Origin: Shouchella hunanensis
GTDB lineage: Bacteria; Bacillota; Bacilli; Bacillales; Bacillaceae_D
Direction of reading: 5' to 3'
Assembly (NCBI RefSeq): GCF_028735875.1
Contig: NZ_CP117834.1
Coordinates: 3,274,001 to 3,338,000, forward strand
DNA: 64,000 bases
The position numbers were made by a program, and so were the translations under genes. Shown here piece by piece: positions 1 through 8,762 of the stretch. How positions within the stretch are numbered: the first letter of the stretch is position 1; every line of letters begins with the position of its first letter. Under the pieces are notes generated by a model. It worked only from the letters and a program-made list of their open reading frames with translations, was not told where the DNA came from and ran no database searches.

Positions 1-1
1 A

Positions 2-247
2 CTCCAGTTTAGCGAAGATACGTTTGAGCAGTGGTGTGATGACATCGAGACGTTAGAGAAGGGCTTTAAAATCGTTCAGTATCAGGCGATGAAAGTGGCG
101 AAAACGAAAAAAGAGGCGGACTATGAGCAATTGTGCGACCAACTTGAACGTCAAAATGAACGAGAACGGAAATTGAAAGAACAATTGGTTTTTTATTTTG
201 ACGAATGGCTTTTACAAAGAGAGCCACTTATTCTGCACGAAGGTTAA
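2..247 (+). CDS. C-terminal part of an unidentified protein (5' end outside window)
   Basis: An open frame enters from the left edge and ends at TAA 245-247. The 81 visible residues are highly charged and predicted helical: a stretch of about residues 25-65 is rich in Lys, Glu and Gln (Q-Y-Q-A-M-K-V-A-K-T-K-K) and could form a coiled coil. The end is aromatic (FYFDEWLL). I do not recognise the family from this tail. The stop lies 12 bases before the start of the next gene, whose ribosome site overlaps this stop, so the two are very likely one operon. Alternative: the C-terminal helix of a sugar-metabolism enzyme, judged only from the neighbour. Confidence 0.6.
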   Translation, partial: LQFSEDTFEQWCDDIETLEKGFKIVQYQAMKVAKTKKEADYEQLCDQLERQNERERKLKEQLVFYFDEWLLQREPLILHEG

Positions 248-259
248 GGAGGAGTGAAT

Positions 260-1084
260 GTGAACGTTTCTGTTTGTACCATTTCGTTTCGACATGGTTT
301 GCAGTCCATTGAACACATTGCACAATGGGCTACAGGACAGGGCTTTGATGGGATTGAGCTTTGGGGTAACCATGCACGTCATTTGAAACCACATGCACAT
401 GTAAATGGGGAATGGCTAGAATCATATGGTTTAACAGTATCGATGTTAAGCGACTACTTACCGTTACATGACGAACGGGCAAAAAACCATTTTGCCGCCA
501 AAAATGTGCTTCAACTTGCGGATCGTTGGAACGCATTAAAAGTTCGAGTATTCGCTGGGGAATTAGGAAGTGAAATGATTCGAAAGGAGGAACGACTACA
601 CCTCGTTAACCAACTTAGAGATGTGTGTAAGATGGCAGCAGAAAAAAATAAGTTAATACTTGTTGAAATTCATCCGCGAACCCTTTGTGATACGGTTTCT
701 TCTACATTGCAGCTGCTGTCTGAAGTGGATCATCCTTCGCTAAGAGTGAATTTTGATGTGCTTCACGCTTGGGAAAGTGGCGCTAATCTTGACGAAGCAT
801 TTGTACAGCTCCAACCATTTGTTGAGCATCTTCATCTGAAAAACGTAGTCGATCGTGGGCATTTACACGTGTTCCATCCTGAAAACGTATTTAATGCTTC
901 TGCATCAAGACAAGGAATGACAAGTTTGTTTACAGGACAAATTGATTATCACCAGTTCCTTTCAAACCATGATTTTAGCTCATTTCATGCTTCTCTTGAA
1001 TGGTTTGGTCACCATCCGTTTGCCGTATTAAAAGAAGATAAGCAAAAACTAGTTGCCTACCAAAAACAAACGCTCTATCATTAA
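260..1084 (+). CDS. Sugar phosphate isomerase/epimerase-like TIM-barrel protein
   Basis: A 274-residue protein of the xylose-isomerase-like TIM-barrel family (AP endonuclease 2 superfamily, COG1082 type). Metal-site pattern seen: Glu in VEIHP (about residue 136), Asp in NFDVLH, His in HLHLKN, and Glu in ASLEWFG near the C-terminus. This is the usual order in sugar epimerases/isomerases such as IolE/IolI relatives. The substrate cannot be read from sequence. I chose GTG 260 because AAGGAGG (246-252) sits 7 bases upstream; GTG 254 would touch the ribosome site. The gene is tightly joined to the upstream partial gene. In Bacillus subtilis the position before yqzK-xerD is held by fur, so this is a local difference in gene content. 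Confidence 0.75.
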   Translation: MNVSVCTISFRHGLQSIEHIAQWATGQGFDGIELWGNHARHLKPHAHVNGEWLESYGLTVSMLSDYLPLHDERAKNHFAAKNVLQLADRWNALKVRVFAGELGSEMIRKEERLHLVNQLRDVCKMAAEKNKLILVEIHPRTLCDTVSSTLQLLSEVDHPSLRVNFDVLHAWESGANLDEAFVQLQPFVEHLHLKNVVDRGHLHVFHPENVFNASASRQGMTSLFTGQIDYHQFLSNHDFSSFHASLEWFGHHPFAVLKEDKQKLVAYQKQTLYH

Positions 1085-1120
1085 TCAACCTATTCTTTCA
1101 CTAATCATAGGAGCAAATTG

Positions 1121-1161
1121 AAACCATCTGTTTTTATCAATACGAACGGGTGGTTTTTATC
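1121..1161 (+). terminator. Rho-independent terminator
   Basis: The arm AAACCATC (1121-1128) pairs with GGTGGTTT (1149-1156), with one G-U pair. It is followed by a short T-rich run ending near 1165. It closes the unknown-gene/isomerase operon before yqzK. Confidence 0.6.
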
Positions 1162-1284
1162 TTTTCCTAATGCCAATGGCAGCTAGTGACAGAAAAACAA
1201 GGATAATCGCTCTTTCATGTATAGACTTGCATGAACTTGGCATAGTGTAGAAGATAGAGTGAATAAAGAGAGCGAGGGAATAGA

Positions 1285-1500
1285 ATGAAAATTCTCTTTC
1301 ATACAATGAAAGCGGTAATTTTGTTTGTTGCATGCACAGCGATCTTCTACTATGGTATTCTATGGGTGACGGATGAATTAAGTGATCTCCATCGTTATGA
1401 CGTGCCAGAAGGAAATGCATTAAAAGCGTCATCCGTTGCCAGTGACGAAGATAGGAGTTTGCTGCAGCGGTTAACGTTGTTTTTACTAGATGGCGAATAA
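1285..1500 (+). CDS. yqzK: YqzK-like small membrane protein (DUF4227)
   Basis: A 71-residue protein with one hydrophobic segment near the N-terminus (about residues 9-29) and a polar C-terminal part. Length, the hydrophobic start and its position directly before xerD match YqzK (DUF4227), which sits at the same place in Bacillus subtilis. Its function is unknown. ATG 1285 is preceded by GAGCGAGGGA with workable spacing. The stop is 17 bases before the xerD start, so co-transcription with xerD is likely. Identification rests on both synteny and sequence resemblance. Confidence 0.8.
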   Translation: MKILFHTMKAVILFVACTAIFYYGILWVTDELSDLHRYDVPEGNALKASSVASDEDRSLLQRLTLFLLDGE

Positions 1501-1517
1501 GAAGTAAGGAGTACAAC

Positions 1518-2414
1518 ATGGGTTTGCAAAATGATGTTAATCAATTTGTCCATTTTATTAAAGTTGAAAAAGGTTTATCGCCTAATACACTAGAATCGTA
1601 TGGAAGAGATTTAAAGCAGTATGTCCACTATTTGCAAAAAGAGAATGTGGAGGCGTTTACAGATGTCACGCACCACACGATTCAATCGTTTTTGTACGAG
1701 CTAAAGCTACAAGATAAATCAGCTGCAACATTGGCACGAATTCTCACATCGGTTCGCTCACTGCATGGTTTCTTATATAGGGAACAATTTACTTCGAGTG
1801 ACCCTTCTTCTTTAATTGAATCACCGAAAAAAGAAAAACGCTTACCTGACTTTTTAAGTGCAGATGAAGTCGAGCTCTTATTGCAACATCAAACGGTAGG
1901 GAGCGTCCCCTTAGAGCTTCGAAATACAGCGATGCTTGAATTGCTCTATGCTTCAGGTTTGCGTGTAACCGAATTAACGTCATTAGAATTGGATCATGTC
2001 CACTTAGCAATGGGCTTTTTACGGGTCATTGGCAAAGGGAATAAAGAACGAATTGTTCCCTTAGGGTCACAAGCCTCAAAAGCGTTAACGGCGTACTTAG
2101 AAAGTGGAAGGCAACAATTGCTTAAAAAGCAGCGCCATGCCTACCTTTTTGTGAATCACTATGGGAAGCCTTTAACAAGACAAGGGTTTTGGAAAATCTT
2201 AAAACAGCGTGCGACACACGTAAATATAAAAAAAAGCTTTAGTCCACATACGTTGCGCCATTCTTTTGCTACGCATTTACTGGAAAATGGGGCTGATTTG
2301 CGTTCTGTTCAGGAAATGCTTGGGCACGCTGATATTTCTACAACACAGATTTACACCCATGTGACGAAGACGCGTATGAAAGATGTATACTTAAAACACC
2401 ATCCGCGCGCATAA
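1518..2414 (+). CDS. xerD: Tyrosine recombinase XerD
   Basis: Site-specific recombinase of 298 residues that, with XerC, resolves chromosome dimers at dif. The N-terminal SAM-like core-binding domain (about 1-95) is followed by the catalytic domain. All catalytic residues are visible: Arg149 (SGLRVTEL), Lys173 (IGKGNKER), His244 and Arg247 ([10 protein letters not shown]), His270 (LGHADI) and nucleophile Tyr279 (TQIYTHV). Length is normal for XerD. The position yqzK-xerD-deoB is the conserved Bacillus order, which supports XerD rather than XerC or a phage integrase. ATG 1518 follows TAAGGAG at good spacing. Confidence 0.95.
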   Translation: MGLQNDVNQFVHFIKVEKGLSPNTLESYGRDLKQYVHYLQKENVEAFTDVTHHTIQSFLYELKLQDKSAATLARILTSVRSLHGFLYREQFTSSDPSSLIESPKKEKRLPDFLSADEVELLLQHQTVGSVPLELRNTAMLELLYASGLRVTELTSLELDHVHLAMGFLRVIGKGNKERIVPLGSQASKALTAYLESGRQQLLKKQRHAYLFVNHYGKPLTRQGFWKILKQRATHVNIKKSFSPHTLRHSFATHLLENGADLRSVQEMLGHADISTTQIYTHVTKTRMKDVYLKHHPRA

Positions 2415-2451
2415 GCAGCATGTTCTTACAAAGATTGAGGAGGAAACAAAC

Positions 2452-3642
2452 GTGACACAAGTATTTAAACGAGTCGTTGTTATTGTAATGGACTCTGTAG
2501 GAATTGGTGAAGCACCAGACGCAGAGGCATTTGGAGATAAAGGAACAAATACCCTTGGCTCCATTGCTAAACAGTATGACGCATTGCATATTCCAGAGCT
2601 AGAAAAACTAGGTATTGGGAAAATCGCACCACTTAAAGGAATTGAGGCCGTTGCGAATCCAAGTGCGAGCTACGGCATCATGCAAGAAGCGTCAGTAGGA
2701 AAAGATACGATGACGGGACATTGGGAAATTATGGGTCTTCGGATTGATGAGCCATTTCGCGTTTTTCCAGACGGATTCCCTGAGGACTTACTACAAGCTT
2801 TAGAGGAAAAAACAGGTCGTGGCATCATTGGTAATAAAGTAGCATCAGGTACAGAAATCCTTGATGAACTAGGAAGCGAGCACGTTAAAACAGGGAAATT
2901 AATTGTTTACACTTCTGCTGATTCGGTTCTACAAATCGCAGCCCATGAGGACATTGTTCCAGTGGACGAGCTTTATCGTATTTGTGAAATAGCACGTGAG
3001 CTGACCCTTGATCCAAAATATATGGTCGGACGCATTATTGCGCGTCCGTTTGTAGGCGATGCCTCTGGTTGGAAGCGAACGTCGAATCGTCATGACTATG
3101 CGTTAAAACCTTTTGGCAAGACGGTTATGAATGCGCTTGAAGATGCAGGTCTTGATTCGATTGCATTAGGGAAAATCTCTGACATTTATGATGGAGAAGG
3201 GGTAACGGCTTCCATTCGAACGGTTTCAAATGAAGATGGAATGAATAAATTGATTAAACAAATGGATGAAGCATTCACGGGTCTTTGCTTCTTGAATTTA
3301 GTTGATTTTGATGCACTGTTTGGTCATCGTCGTGATGTAGTAGGGTACGGTCAATCGTTAAATGAATTTGATGCACAACTTAAAGAGCTTTTGCCAAAGT
3401 TAAACGATGACGATTTATTAATAATCACGGCCGATCATGGAAACGACCCGACTCATACAGGCACAGATCATACAAGAGAGCTTGTCCCTCTTCTTGCTTA
3501 CGGTAAAACATTGGAACCGGTTCATTTAGGTCATCGTGAGACATTTGCGGATATTGGCGCAACCATTGCTGAGAATTTTAATGTAACGGCTCCAGAATAC
3601 GGTAAAAGCTTTTTAAACGAGCTTACATCAAAGAATTTGTAA
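2452..3642 (+). CDS. deoB: Phosphopentomutase
   Basis: Interconverts (deoxy)ribose-1-phosphate and (deoxy)ribose-5-phosphate in nucleoside salvage. The 396 residues match the family length. Alkaline-phosphatase-superfamily metal motifs are present: N-terminal [12 protein letters not shown] (metal Asp), the Thr nucleophile region [13 protein letters not shown], and the C-terminal [18 protein letters not shown] cluster. The start is GTG 2452 behind GAGGAGG (2437-2443). Pdp follows 19 bases later, so products of the phosphorylase feed directly into this enzyme. In B. subtilis this gene (drm) is followed by pupG, which is missing between the two genes here. Confidence 0.95.
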   Translation: MTQVFKRVVVIVMDSVGIGEAPDAEAFGDKGTNTLGSIAKQYDALHIPELEKLGIGKIAPLKGIEAVANPSASYGIMQEASVGKDTMTGHWEIMGLRIDEPFRVFPDGFPEDLLQALEEKTGRGIIGNKVASGTEILDELGSEHVKTGKLIVYTSADSVLQIAAHEDIVPVDELYRICEIARELTLDPKYMVGRIIARPFVGDASGWKRTSNRHDYALKPFGKTVMNALEDAGLDSIALGKISDIYDGEGVTASIRTVSNEDGMNKLIKQMDEAFTGLCFLNLVDFDALFGHRRDVVGYGQSLNEFDAQLKELLPKLNDDDLLIITADHGNDPTHTGTDHTRELVPLLAYGKTLEPVHLGHRETFADIGATIAENFNVTAPEYGKSFLNELTSKNL

Positions 3643-3661
3643 TTACAGAGGAGGAAAAACA

Positions 3662-4975
3662 ATGAGAATGGTTGACATTATTGAGAAAAAAAGAGACGGC
3701 TTAAGCTTAACAAAAGAAGAAATTCGCTGGTTTATTGGTGAATATACTGCAAACCGCATTCCGGATTATCAAGTATCGGCTTTGGCTATGGCCATTTATT
3801 TTCAAGATATGGATCAACATGAGCGTGCCGAACTTACGTTGGCTATGGCTGAATCAGGTGACCAAATAGATTTAACAGCAATTGATGGGATTAAAGTGGA
3901 CAAGCATTCAACAGGTGGTGTTGGAGATAAGACAACGATAGCGCTCGTTCCATTAGTGGCAGCTGCTGGCGTACCTGTTGCAAAAATGTCAGGTCGAGGT
4001 CTAGGCCATACAGGAGGAACCATTGATAAATTAGAGGCAATTCCAGGATTCTCATGTGACATTGAGACGAAAGACTTTTTACATCAAGTTCAAACAAAAG
4101 GCTTAGCTGTTGCTGGACAAACAGGTAATTTAACACCAGCGGATAAACAACTATATGGCTTACGAGATGTGACTGGAACCGTTAACTCAATGGCGCTCAT
4201 CGCAAGTTCCATTATGAGTAAAAAAATCGCTTCTGGTTCAGACGCCATTGTGCTCGATGTGAAAACAGGTTCTGGAGCATTTATGAAGTCTCTTGATGAT
4301 TCAACAGGGCTTGCTAAAGCAATGGTTAATATCGGTGCAAATGTTGGACGGAAAACGATGGCGGTTATTTCAGACATGAATCAACCTTTAGGTGAAGGCG
4401 TTGGAAATGCTATTGAAATTCAAGAAGCGATCGACGTTTTAAAAGGAAAGGGACCAGAGGACGTTCTTGAGCTGTGTCTCGTCCTAGGTAGCCACATGGT
4501 TTTCTTGGCGGAAAAGGCTAGCAGTGTGGAAGAGGCACGCAAACAGCTAGAAGAAGTGATTGAAAATGGAAAAGCAATCGAAATGATGAAAGTCTTTATT
4601 GAAAGTCAGGGTGGAAACCCAGCTGTAATTGATGATGAAACGTTATTCCCACAAGCTCGCTATCAAATTGATGTTCCCGCAGCAGAAGCAGGCTATGTAT
4701 ACGAAATTGCCACAGACAAAATTGGCGTTGCTGCTATGCAATTAGGCGCAGGTCGAGCTACAAAAGAGGATCAAATCGACCTTGCTGTTGGGTTGAAGCT
4801 GAAGAAAAAAATTGGGGATCGCGTTGAAGTCGATGATACCCTCGTTACGCTCTATGCGAACCGAGAAGAAGTAGAAGACATCATAGCACTCGTCCAAAAG
4901 AGTTACCATATGCAAGAAGAAAAACCAGCATCAACAACGCTTATCTATAAGGAAATTTATCCGGAGAAAGCATAA
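3662..4975 (+). CDS. pdp: Pyrimidine-nucleoside phosphorylase
   Basis: Splits uridine, thymidine and deoxyuridine with phosphate to give the base and (deoxy)ribose-1-phosphate. The 437-residue protein carries the signature [12 protein letters not shown], a glycine-rich phosphate-binding loop (residues about 81-92), and [17 protein letters not shown], typical of thymidine/pyrimidine phosphorylases. The C-terminal domain (PYNP-C, after about 345) is complete. It starts at ATG 3662 after GAGGAGG; ATG 3668 is an alternative with longer spacing. It is the last gene of the deoB-pdp unit, closed by a strong terminator. Confidence 0.93.
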   Translation: MRMVDIIEKKRDGLSLTKEEIRWFIGEYTANRIPDYQVSALAMAIYFQDMDQHERAELTLAMAESGDQIDLTAIDGIKVDKHSTGGVGDKTTIALVPLVAAAGVPVAKMSGRGLGHTGGTIDKLEAIPGFSCDIETKDFLHQVQTKGLAVAGQTGNLTPADKQLYGLRDVTGTVNSMALIASSIMSKKIASGSDAIVLDVKTGSGAFMKSLDDSTGLAKAMVNIGANVGRKTMAVISDMNQPLGEGVGNAIEIQEAIDVLKGKGPEDVLELCLVLGSHMVFLAEKASSVEEARKQLEEVIENGKAIEMMKVFIESQGGNPAVIDDETLFPQARYQIDVPAAEAGYVYEIATDKIGVAAMQLGAGRATKEDQIDLAVGLKLKKKIGDRVEVDDTLVTLYANREEVEDIIALVQKSYHMQEEKPASTTLIYKEIYPEKA

Positions 4976-4985
4976 TAAAAAAAAG

Positions 4986-5019
4986 CCAGTTACTAATTCG
5001 GTAACTGGTCTTTTTTTTA
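4986..5019 (+). terminator. Terminator of deoB-pdp
   Basis: An 8-bp stem CCAGTTAC (4986-4993) / GTAACTGG (5001-5008) is followed by an 8-T run. It ends about 15 bases before the convergent minus-strand gene's stop and may serve both strands (A-run on the left side). Confidence 0.85.
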
Positions 5020-5034
5020 TCTTAATGAATAAAC

Positions 5035-5460
5035 TCAATCAAACGAAATCTCGTAAGGTGTGTGGTCACCTTTATTCATAAGGCGAATGGTTTTTGGTTT
5101 TAATTCTAGCAAAATATATGAAGGGTCTGTGGCACTGTCAAAATAATGGGTAAGGGTGTCATGCCAAAATTCGTTTTTCGTTTCTTGATCGTCCCGAATA
5201 GTAGCTGTTCCTTGAAATTCGATAAATGCGTCATCATAGCCCTCGCCTGTATAACCAAGGAGAACGTGTACATGCGGGTTTTCTTCGACTTCTTTAGCCT
5301 TATACGTGCCGATATCCGTTGGTGTATACAGCGTGAAGTCTTTGTGATAAAACGTCATGTAACGAGAATGGGGGCGATTTTCTTTCACGGTTGATAAAGA
5401 ACCAATCTTATGATCTTCCATTACAGCTAACATTTGTTGTTTCACTTTCGATTTATCCAT
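5035..5460 (-). CDS. General stress protein, pyridoxamine 5'-phosphate oxidase-like fold
   Basis: A 141-residue protein of the split-barrel flavin-binding PNPOx-like family (GSP26/YdaG type). The pattern is KVKQQMLAVMEDHKIGSLSTV at the N-terminus, the central SRYMTFYHKDFTLYTPT, and IEFQGTATI. Members are thought to bind flavin or deazaflavin and act in stress responses; the substrate is unknown. I prefer ATG 5460, 8 bases after AAAGGAAG (minus strand); GTG 5469 would lie against the ribosome site. It diverges from the Ohr gene, giving a 138-base shared control region. A weak sigma-B-like -35 (GTTTTA) is visible upstream but the matching -10 is poor. Confidence 0.8.
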   Translation of the reverse strand: MDKSKVKQQMLAVMEDHKIGSLSTVKENRPHSRYMTFYHKDFTLYTPTDIGTYKAKEVEENPHVHVLLGYTGEGYDDAFIEFQGTATIRDDQETKNEFWHDTLTHYFDSATDPSYILLELKPKTIRLMNKGDHTPYEISFD

Positions 5461-5530
5461 AAGTAACACTTCCTTTTTATGAGCTACACGTAGTATTCCT
5501 CACTGTAAAAAAATAAAACCACTTTTCATG

Positions 5531-5558
5531 TTTACTTCATAGATAAAACGTCTATACA
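5531..5558 (+). promoter_or_regulatory. Candidate sigma-A promoter for the Ohr gene
   Basis: TTTACT (5531-5536), 16-base spacer, TATACA (5553-5558). The predicted transcript would begin near 5565, which rules out the upstream in-frame GTG 5563 and supports ATG 5599 as the start. Confidence 0.4.
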
Positions 5559-5598
5559 GTCAGTGTACGAAGTTTTTATAGAGGAGTGTGTTTTCATT

Positions 5599-6012
5599 AT
5601 GGCAGATATCGTTTATACATCACATGCAACTGCACAAGGTGGAAGAGAAGGTCAAGTGACTTCAGATGACCAATTTCTTGACTTGAACTTGGTTAAACCA
5701 GGTTCAAAGAAGGAAGGCACAAATCCAGAGCAGTTATTTGCGGCAGGTTATGCTTCCTGTTTTGATGGGGCATTGAATTTAATGGCAGCTAACGCAAAAA
5801 AAGAGATTGAGTCAAAAACAACGGCGCATGTGTCTCTTGTGAAAGACCCATCAGACAATGGATTCCAAATTGGAGCGGAATTAGTCGTCGAAATTAATGG
5901 TGTTTCACAAGAAGAAGCTGAAGAATTAGTAGAACAGGCACATCAATTTTGCCCGTATTCTAAAGCCACTAGAGGAAATATTCAAGTGAAGTTAACAGCG
6001 AAAGCACAATAA
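5599..6012 (+). CDS. ohrB: Organic hydroperoxide resistance protein (Ohr/OsmC family)
   Basis: A thiol peroxidase of 137 residues that reduces organic hydroperoxides. The two active cysteines lie in YASCFDGAL (about Cys52) and HQFCPYSKATRGN (about Cys116), the family pair. The N-terminus ADIVYTSHATAQGGREG is typical of Ohr rather than OsmC proper. ATG 5599 is chosen from the family N-terminus and from GAGGAG at 5581-5586. It is followed 15 bases later by the aeRF1-like gene. The OhrA/OhrB choice is a guess: no adjacent ohrR is present, which fits the OhrB type that is not peroxide-regulated by OhrR. Confidence 0.9.
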   Translation: MADIVYTSHATAQGGREGQVTSDDQFLDLNLVKPGSKKEGTNPEQLFAAGYASCFDGALNLMAANAKKEIESKTTAHVSLVKDPSDNGFQIGAELVVEINGVSQEEAEELVEQAHQFCPYSKATRGNIQVKLTAKAQ

Positions 6013-6027
6013 TAAGGAGGGTGTACA

Positions 6028-6819
6028 TTGTCACTAGCAAAACATTTGGAACGCTTTAAGCAAATTCAATGTGAGAACGGCTGTTTAACAATCTATTTGC
6101 AGACTGGTAAAACAAGCACGGATCAACAAAAAGGAGAATGGAAAATTCGCCTCAAGAATGGGCTAAAGAAGCTTGAAGAATATTTAGAGGTTAGTGATAA
6201 TCAAACCGAGTTTCAGGCATTTAAAAAACTGAAAAAAGAGGCTGAGCAACAGATTTTGGCGTTATCAACCAATATGCCAAAAAGCCTTGTTTTCATTGGT
6301 TCTTCTAATGGTGATGTACACTTGCAGAAGTTACAAGTCCCAGTGGAGAATGAATTTCGGTGGGAAAAGCACCCTGTTATTGATCAACTTGAAACATTAG
6401 AAGAGAAGTATCCTTTATCAGGAATCGTCATGATTAAAAAAACCGATGTACATACGGTTGAAACGAGTCTTGGTGAAGTAATCGAAGAAAAGCAATATAG
6501 TTGGGATGTTGAGTCTGAGGATTGGAAAGAGTATGTTGGGGCAAGGCCGCAAGGTGAGACAGGAGCTGCACTACACCGTGAGCAGTATGCTGATCGATTT
6601 GATGCGAATCAACAGCGATGGTTTAAAAAAATTGCTCAAAAAATTGAAAAAGAATCAAAGCAAAAGCAATGGTCAACACTGCATTTAGTTGGTTCTCCTG
6701 ATCAAACAAGTGAATTTGCTAAACAATTGTCAACCCACGATCCTAAAATATCAAAGCGTAACTTGGCTAAATTAAAATCACATGAGATTATAAAAGAGCT
6801 AAACGAAGAAGTCGTTTAA
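6028..6819 (+). CDS. aeRF1-type (VLRF1-like) predicted translation-related protein
   Basis: A 263-residue protein with TTG start 6028 behind AAGGAGG. It resembles Bacillus proteins labelled VLRF1-family/aeRF1-type release factors: the N-terminal ENGCLTIYLQT, then GEWKIRLKNGLKKLEEYLE, a middle strand FIGSSNGDVHLQKLQVP, and a C-terminal lysine-rich segment. By family knowledge these are archaeal-eRF1-like proteins that may hydrolyse peptidyl-tRNA on stalled ribosomes; that is inference from the fold family. No GGQ-type loop is obvious in this copy, and GAALHREQ around residue 190 is the nearest candidate. It lies in one operon with the Ohr gene, closed by a terminator. Confidence 0.55.
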   Translation: MSLAKHLERFKQIQCENGCLTIYLQTGKTSTDQQKGEWKIRLKNGLKKLEEYLEVSDNQTEFQAFKKLKKEAEQQILALSTNMPKSLVFIGSSNGDVHLQKLQVPVENEFRWEKHPVIDQLETLEEKYPLSGIVMIKKTDVHTVETSLGEVIEEKQYSWDVESEDWKEYVGARPQGETGAALHREQYADRFDANQQRWFKKIAQKIEKESKQKQWSTLHLVGSPDQTSEFAKQLSTHDPKISKRNLAKLKSHEIIKELNEEVV

Positions 6820-6833
6820 ACTCGTTTAAGAAA

Positions 6834-6863
6834 GCGTCTCGAAACCCATTCGAGGCGCTTTTC
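6834..6863 (+). terminator. Terminator of the ohr operon
   Basis: A 10-bp stem GCGTCTCGAA (6834-6843) / TTCGAGGCGC (6849-6858), with one G-U pair, followed by TTTTC. Confidence 0.8.
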
Positions 6864-6885
6864 ATCGATTAAACTAGGCATCGAT

Positions 6886-6916
6886 TTTGACAGGTGAAAA
6901 AGCACATCGCTATAAT
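6886..6916 (+). promoter_or_regulatory. Sigma-A promoter of the DHA2 exporter gene
   Basis: Consensus TTGACA (6886-6891) and consensus TATAAT (6911-6916), with a 19-base spacer that is longer than ideal. The in-frame ATG at 6894 lies inside this promoter, so it cannot be the start; this supports ATG 6954. Confidence 0.7.
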
Positions 6917-6953
6917 ATGGAACATACATAGATGGCGAAAAGAAGGTTATGCA

Positions 6954-8342
6954 ATGAGTGAGGAAAAAGAGGAACTGCCTCCATTTAATAAGAAACCATT
7001 AGTTGCTGTATTGTTAATTGGAGCGTTTGTGGCAATATTAAATCAAACTTTGTTAACAACAGCATTACCACATTTAATGTCTGATTTAGACATTAATGAA
7101 AATGCAGCACAGTGGGTAACTACGATTTTTATGCTAGTTAATGGGATTATGATCCCTATAACGGCTTTTTTAATTGAAAAATTTAAAGCTCGATCACTTT
7201 TTTTGACAGCGATGACGCTATTTGGTTTAGGAACACTGCTTTGTGCGATCTCGCCCAATTTCAGTATGTTACTTGTAGGTCGAATCATTCAAGCTTCAGG
7301 TGCAGGGATTATGATGCCCCTTATGCAAACTGTTTTTCTTCTCATTTTCCCGAAAGAGCGGCGTGGACAGGCGATGGGCATGGTTGGGCTTGTTATTTCA
7401 TTTGCGCCTGCGATTGGACCTACCTTATCTGGTTGGCTAGTAGAATCGTATCACTGGAGTATTTTATTTTGGATTCTTATGCCAATTGTTGTCATTGATA
7501 TTGTTGCGGCGATCTTTGTCATGCGAAACGTCACAACGTTGCGTCACCCTAAGCTAGATCTTCAGTCCATCATCCTTTCAACATTTGGTTTCGGTGGTTT
7601 ATTATTTGCATTTTCAAATGCAGGGCAAGCAAGCTGGGGGAGCCCTCTTGTTTATGTGCCTTTACTGATAGGGATCGTCACACTTTATCTCTTTGTGACC
7701 CGTCAATTAAAGCTTAGTCACCCAATTTTAGAGTTTCGTGTGTTTACGTATCCAGTTTTTACATTAACAACGGTGATGGGGATGCTTGTATTTGTATCTC
7801 TCGTGGGACCGGCTACAATCTTGCCAATTTATATGCAAAACATGCAAGGCTATTCTGCCTTTGAGACGGGGTTAACCATTTTACCTGGAGCTGTGCTGAT
7901 GGGAATGATGTCGCCAATAACGGGGAGAATTTTCGATAAATTTGGTGCAAGGACTTTGGCGATTATCGGCTTAACGTTCATTTTCTTGTCTTCGTTATTT
8001 TATACAAATTTAACGGTGGACACATCGTTAACGTATCTAACCATTGTCTACGCGGTGAGAATGTTCGGATTATCCCTTGTATTAATGCCAGTAACGACTG
8101 AAGGATTAAATGTATTACCAAGAGAACTTATTCCCCATGGAACTGCAATGAACAATACAATGAGGCAAGTGTCTGGGTCAATTGGAACGGCAATTCTCGT
8201 TTCTGTTATGACTGCGTCTGCTTCAGCTGGGCAAAGTGAATCTATGATACAAGGAGTAAACAATGCTTTTATTGTGGCAACGGTTATAGCGTTTGTTAGC
8301 TTTATAATGGCGTTTTTTATAAAGAAAACCCCTCAACATTAA
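6954..8342 (+). CDS. DHA2-family MFS multidrug efflux transporter
   Basis: A 462-residue integral membrane protein of the drug:H+ antiporter-2 group (EmrB/LmrB/QacA relatives). It has a short cytoplasmic N-terminus, then about 13-14 hydrophobic segments. The DHA2 pattern includes LNQTLLTTALPHLMSDL in TM1 and GRIIQASGAGIMMPL in TM4, and the acidic-basic loop FPKERRGQAMG follows. ATG 6954 follows GAAGG with good spacing and lies downstream of the predicted transcription start. The gene has its own promoter. The substrate is unknown; a local TetR/MarR regulator is absent. Confidence 0.85.
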   Translation: MSEEKEELPPFNKKPLVAVLLIGAFVAILNQTLLTTALPHLMSDLDINENAAQWVTTIFMLVNGIMIPITAFLIEKFKARSLFLTAMTLFGLGTLLCAISPNFSMLLVGRIIQASGAGIMMPLMQTVFLLIFPKERRGQAMGMVGLVISFAPAIGPTLSGWLVESYHWSILFWILMPIVVIDIVAAIFVMRNVTTLRHPKLDLQSIILSTFGFGGLLFAFSNAGQASWGSPLVYVPLLIGIVTLYLFVTRQLKLSHPILEFRVFTYPVFTLTTVMGMLVFVSLVGPATILPIYMQNMQGYSAFETGLTILPGAVLMGMMSPITGRIFDKFGARTLAIIGLTFIFLSSLFYTNLTVDTSLTYLTIVYAVRMFGLSLVLMPVTTEGLNVLPRELIPHGTAMNNTMRQVSGSIGTAILVSVMTASASAGQSESMIQGVNNAFIVATVIAFVSFIMAFFIKKTPQH

Positions 8343-8360
8343 GGTTATTCCTGAAAAGAT

Positions 8361-8386
8361 GTTTTCTCCCCTTTTCATTCGGGTAT
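8361..8386 (+). promoter_or_regulatory. Sigma-B-type promoter for the DUF2188 gene
   Basis: GTTTTC (8361-8366), 14-base spacer, GGGTAT (8381-8386). The consensus is GTTTAA-N12-15-GGGTAT: the -10 matches fully and the -35 four of six. It lies 37 bases before the start codon. Confidence 0.6.
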
Positions 8387-8423
8387 TTAAACGAGTAGAA
8401 CAGATAGAGAAGGAGAGATAGAG

Positions 8424-8621
8424 ATGAAGGAATATACGGTGACGCCAAATAAAGATGCAACAACCTGGTTTGTAAAAGTAGAAGATGTTGCACCATTAGA
8501 AGAATATGATAAACAATCGAAAGCAATTGAAGCTGGCGAGAAGCTTGCACAAGAAAACCAGCCAAGCCGATTAATTATTTTCGATGAGTATCACAAGCAA
8601 CAAGAAATTAAAACGTTTTAA
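8424..8621 (+). CDS. Small DUF2188 protein
   Basis: A 65-residue single-domain protein. The pattern W-F-V-K-V-E near residue 15, an A/E/K-rich helix, and the closing LIIFDEYHKQQEIKTF match DUF2188, a small beta-alpha unit also found at the C-terminus of YdaT. The molecular function is unknown; DUF2188 proteins are often in general-stress regulons. ATG 8424 follows GAAGGAGAG. It is preceded by a sigma-B-like promoter and followed by a strong terminator, so it is a single-gene unit. Confidence 0.8.
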   Translation: MKEYTVTPNKDATTWFVKVEDVAPLEEYDKQSKAIEAGEKLAQENQPSRLIIFDEYHKQQEIKTF

Positions 8622-8635
8622 ACGAAGCATTGAAG

Positions 8636-8672
8636 AAAGATGAGAAGTGAGAAATCACTACTCATCTTTTTT
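8636..8672 (+). terminator. Terminator of the DUF2188 gene
   Basis: AAAGATGAG (8636-8644) pairs with CTCATCTTT (8661-8669), with a second inner stem AGTGA/TCACT around a GAAA tetraloop, then a T7 run. Confidence 0.9.
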
Positions 8673-8694
8673 TGGGTTGACCTCCTTCCCTTGT

Positions 8695-8723
8695 GTATAG
8701 AAAAATCTGGAATGGAAAGACTA
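8695..8723 (+). promoter_or_regulatory. Sigma-F-type promoter of dacF
   Basis: GTATA (8695-8699), 14-base spacer, GGAAAGACTA (8714-8723). The -10 fits the sigma-F pattern GGNNANAHTR at every defined position. It lies 40 bases before the dacF start and just after a terminator. Confidence 0.65.
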
Positions 8724-8762
8724 GCTGATAGCTTTTTACATAAAGGTTATGGAGGGAAATGT

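Noticed and set aside
1157-1519. Long minus-strand frame (120 codons) opposite yqzK.
   Set aside because: No ribosome site or family match; it is the reverse shadow of yqzK and its leader.
1518-2414. Tyrosine recombinase as a sign of a mobile element.
   Set aside because: All features and the yqzK-xerD-deoB synteny fit the housekeeping XerD; no attachment sites or phage genes are nearby.
5470-5510. Possible sigma-B promoter for the PNPOx-like stress gene (minus strand GTTTTA).
   Set aside because: The -35 is good but the bases 14-15 downstream (GGAATA or GAATAC) match the -10 poorly.
8640-8762. Upstream in-frame extension of dacF.
   Set aside because: It includes the previous terminator and the sigma-F promoter, lacks a ribosome site, and would bury the signal peptide.
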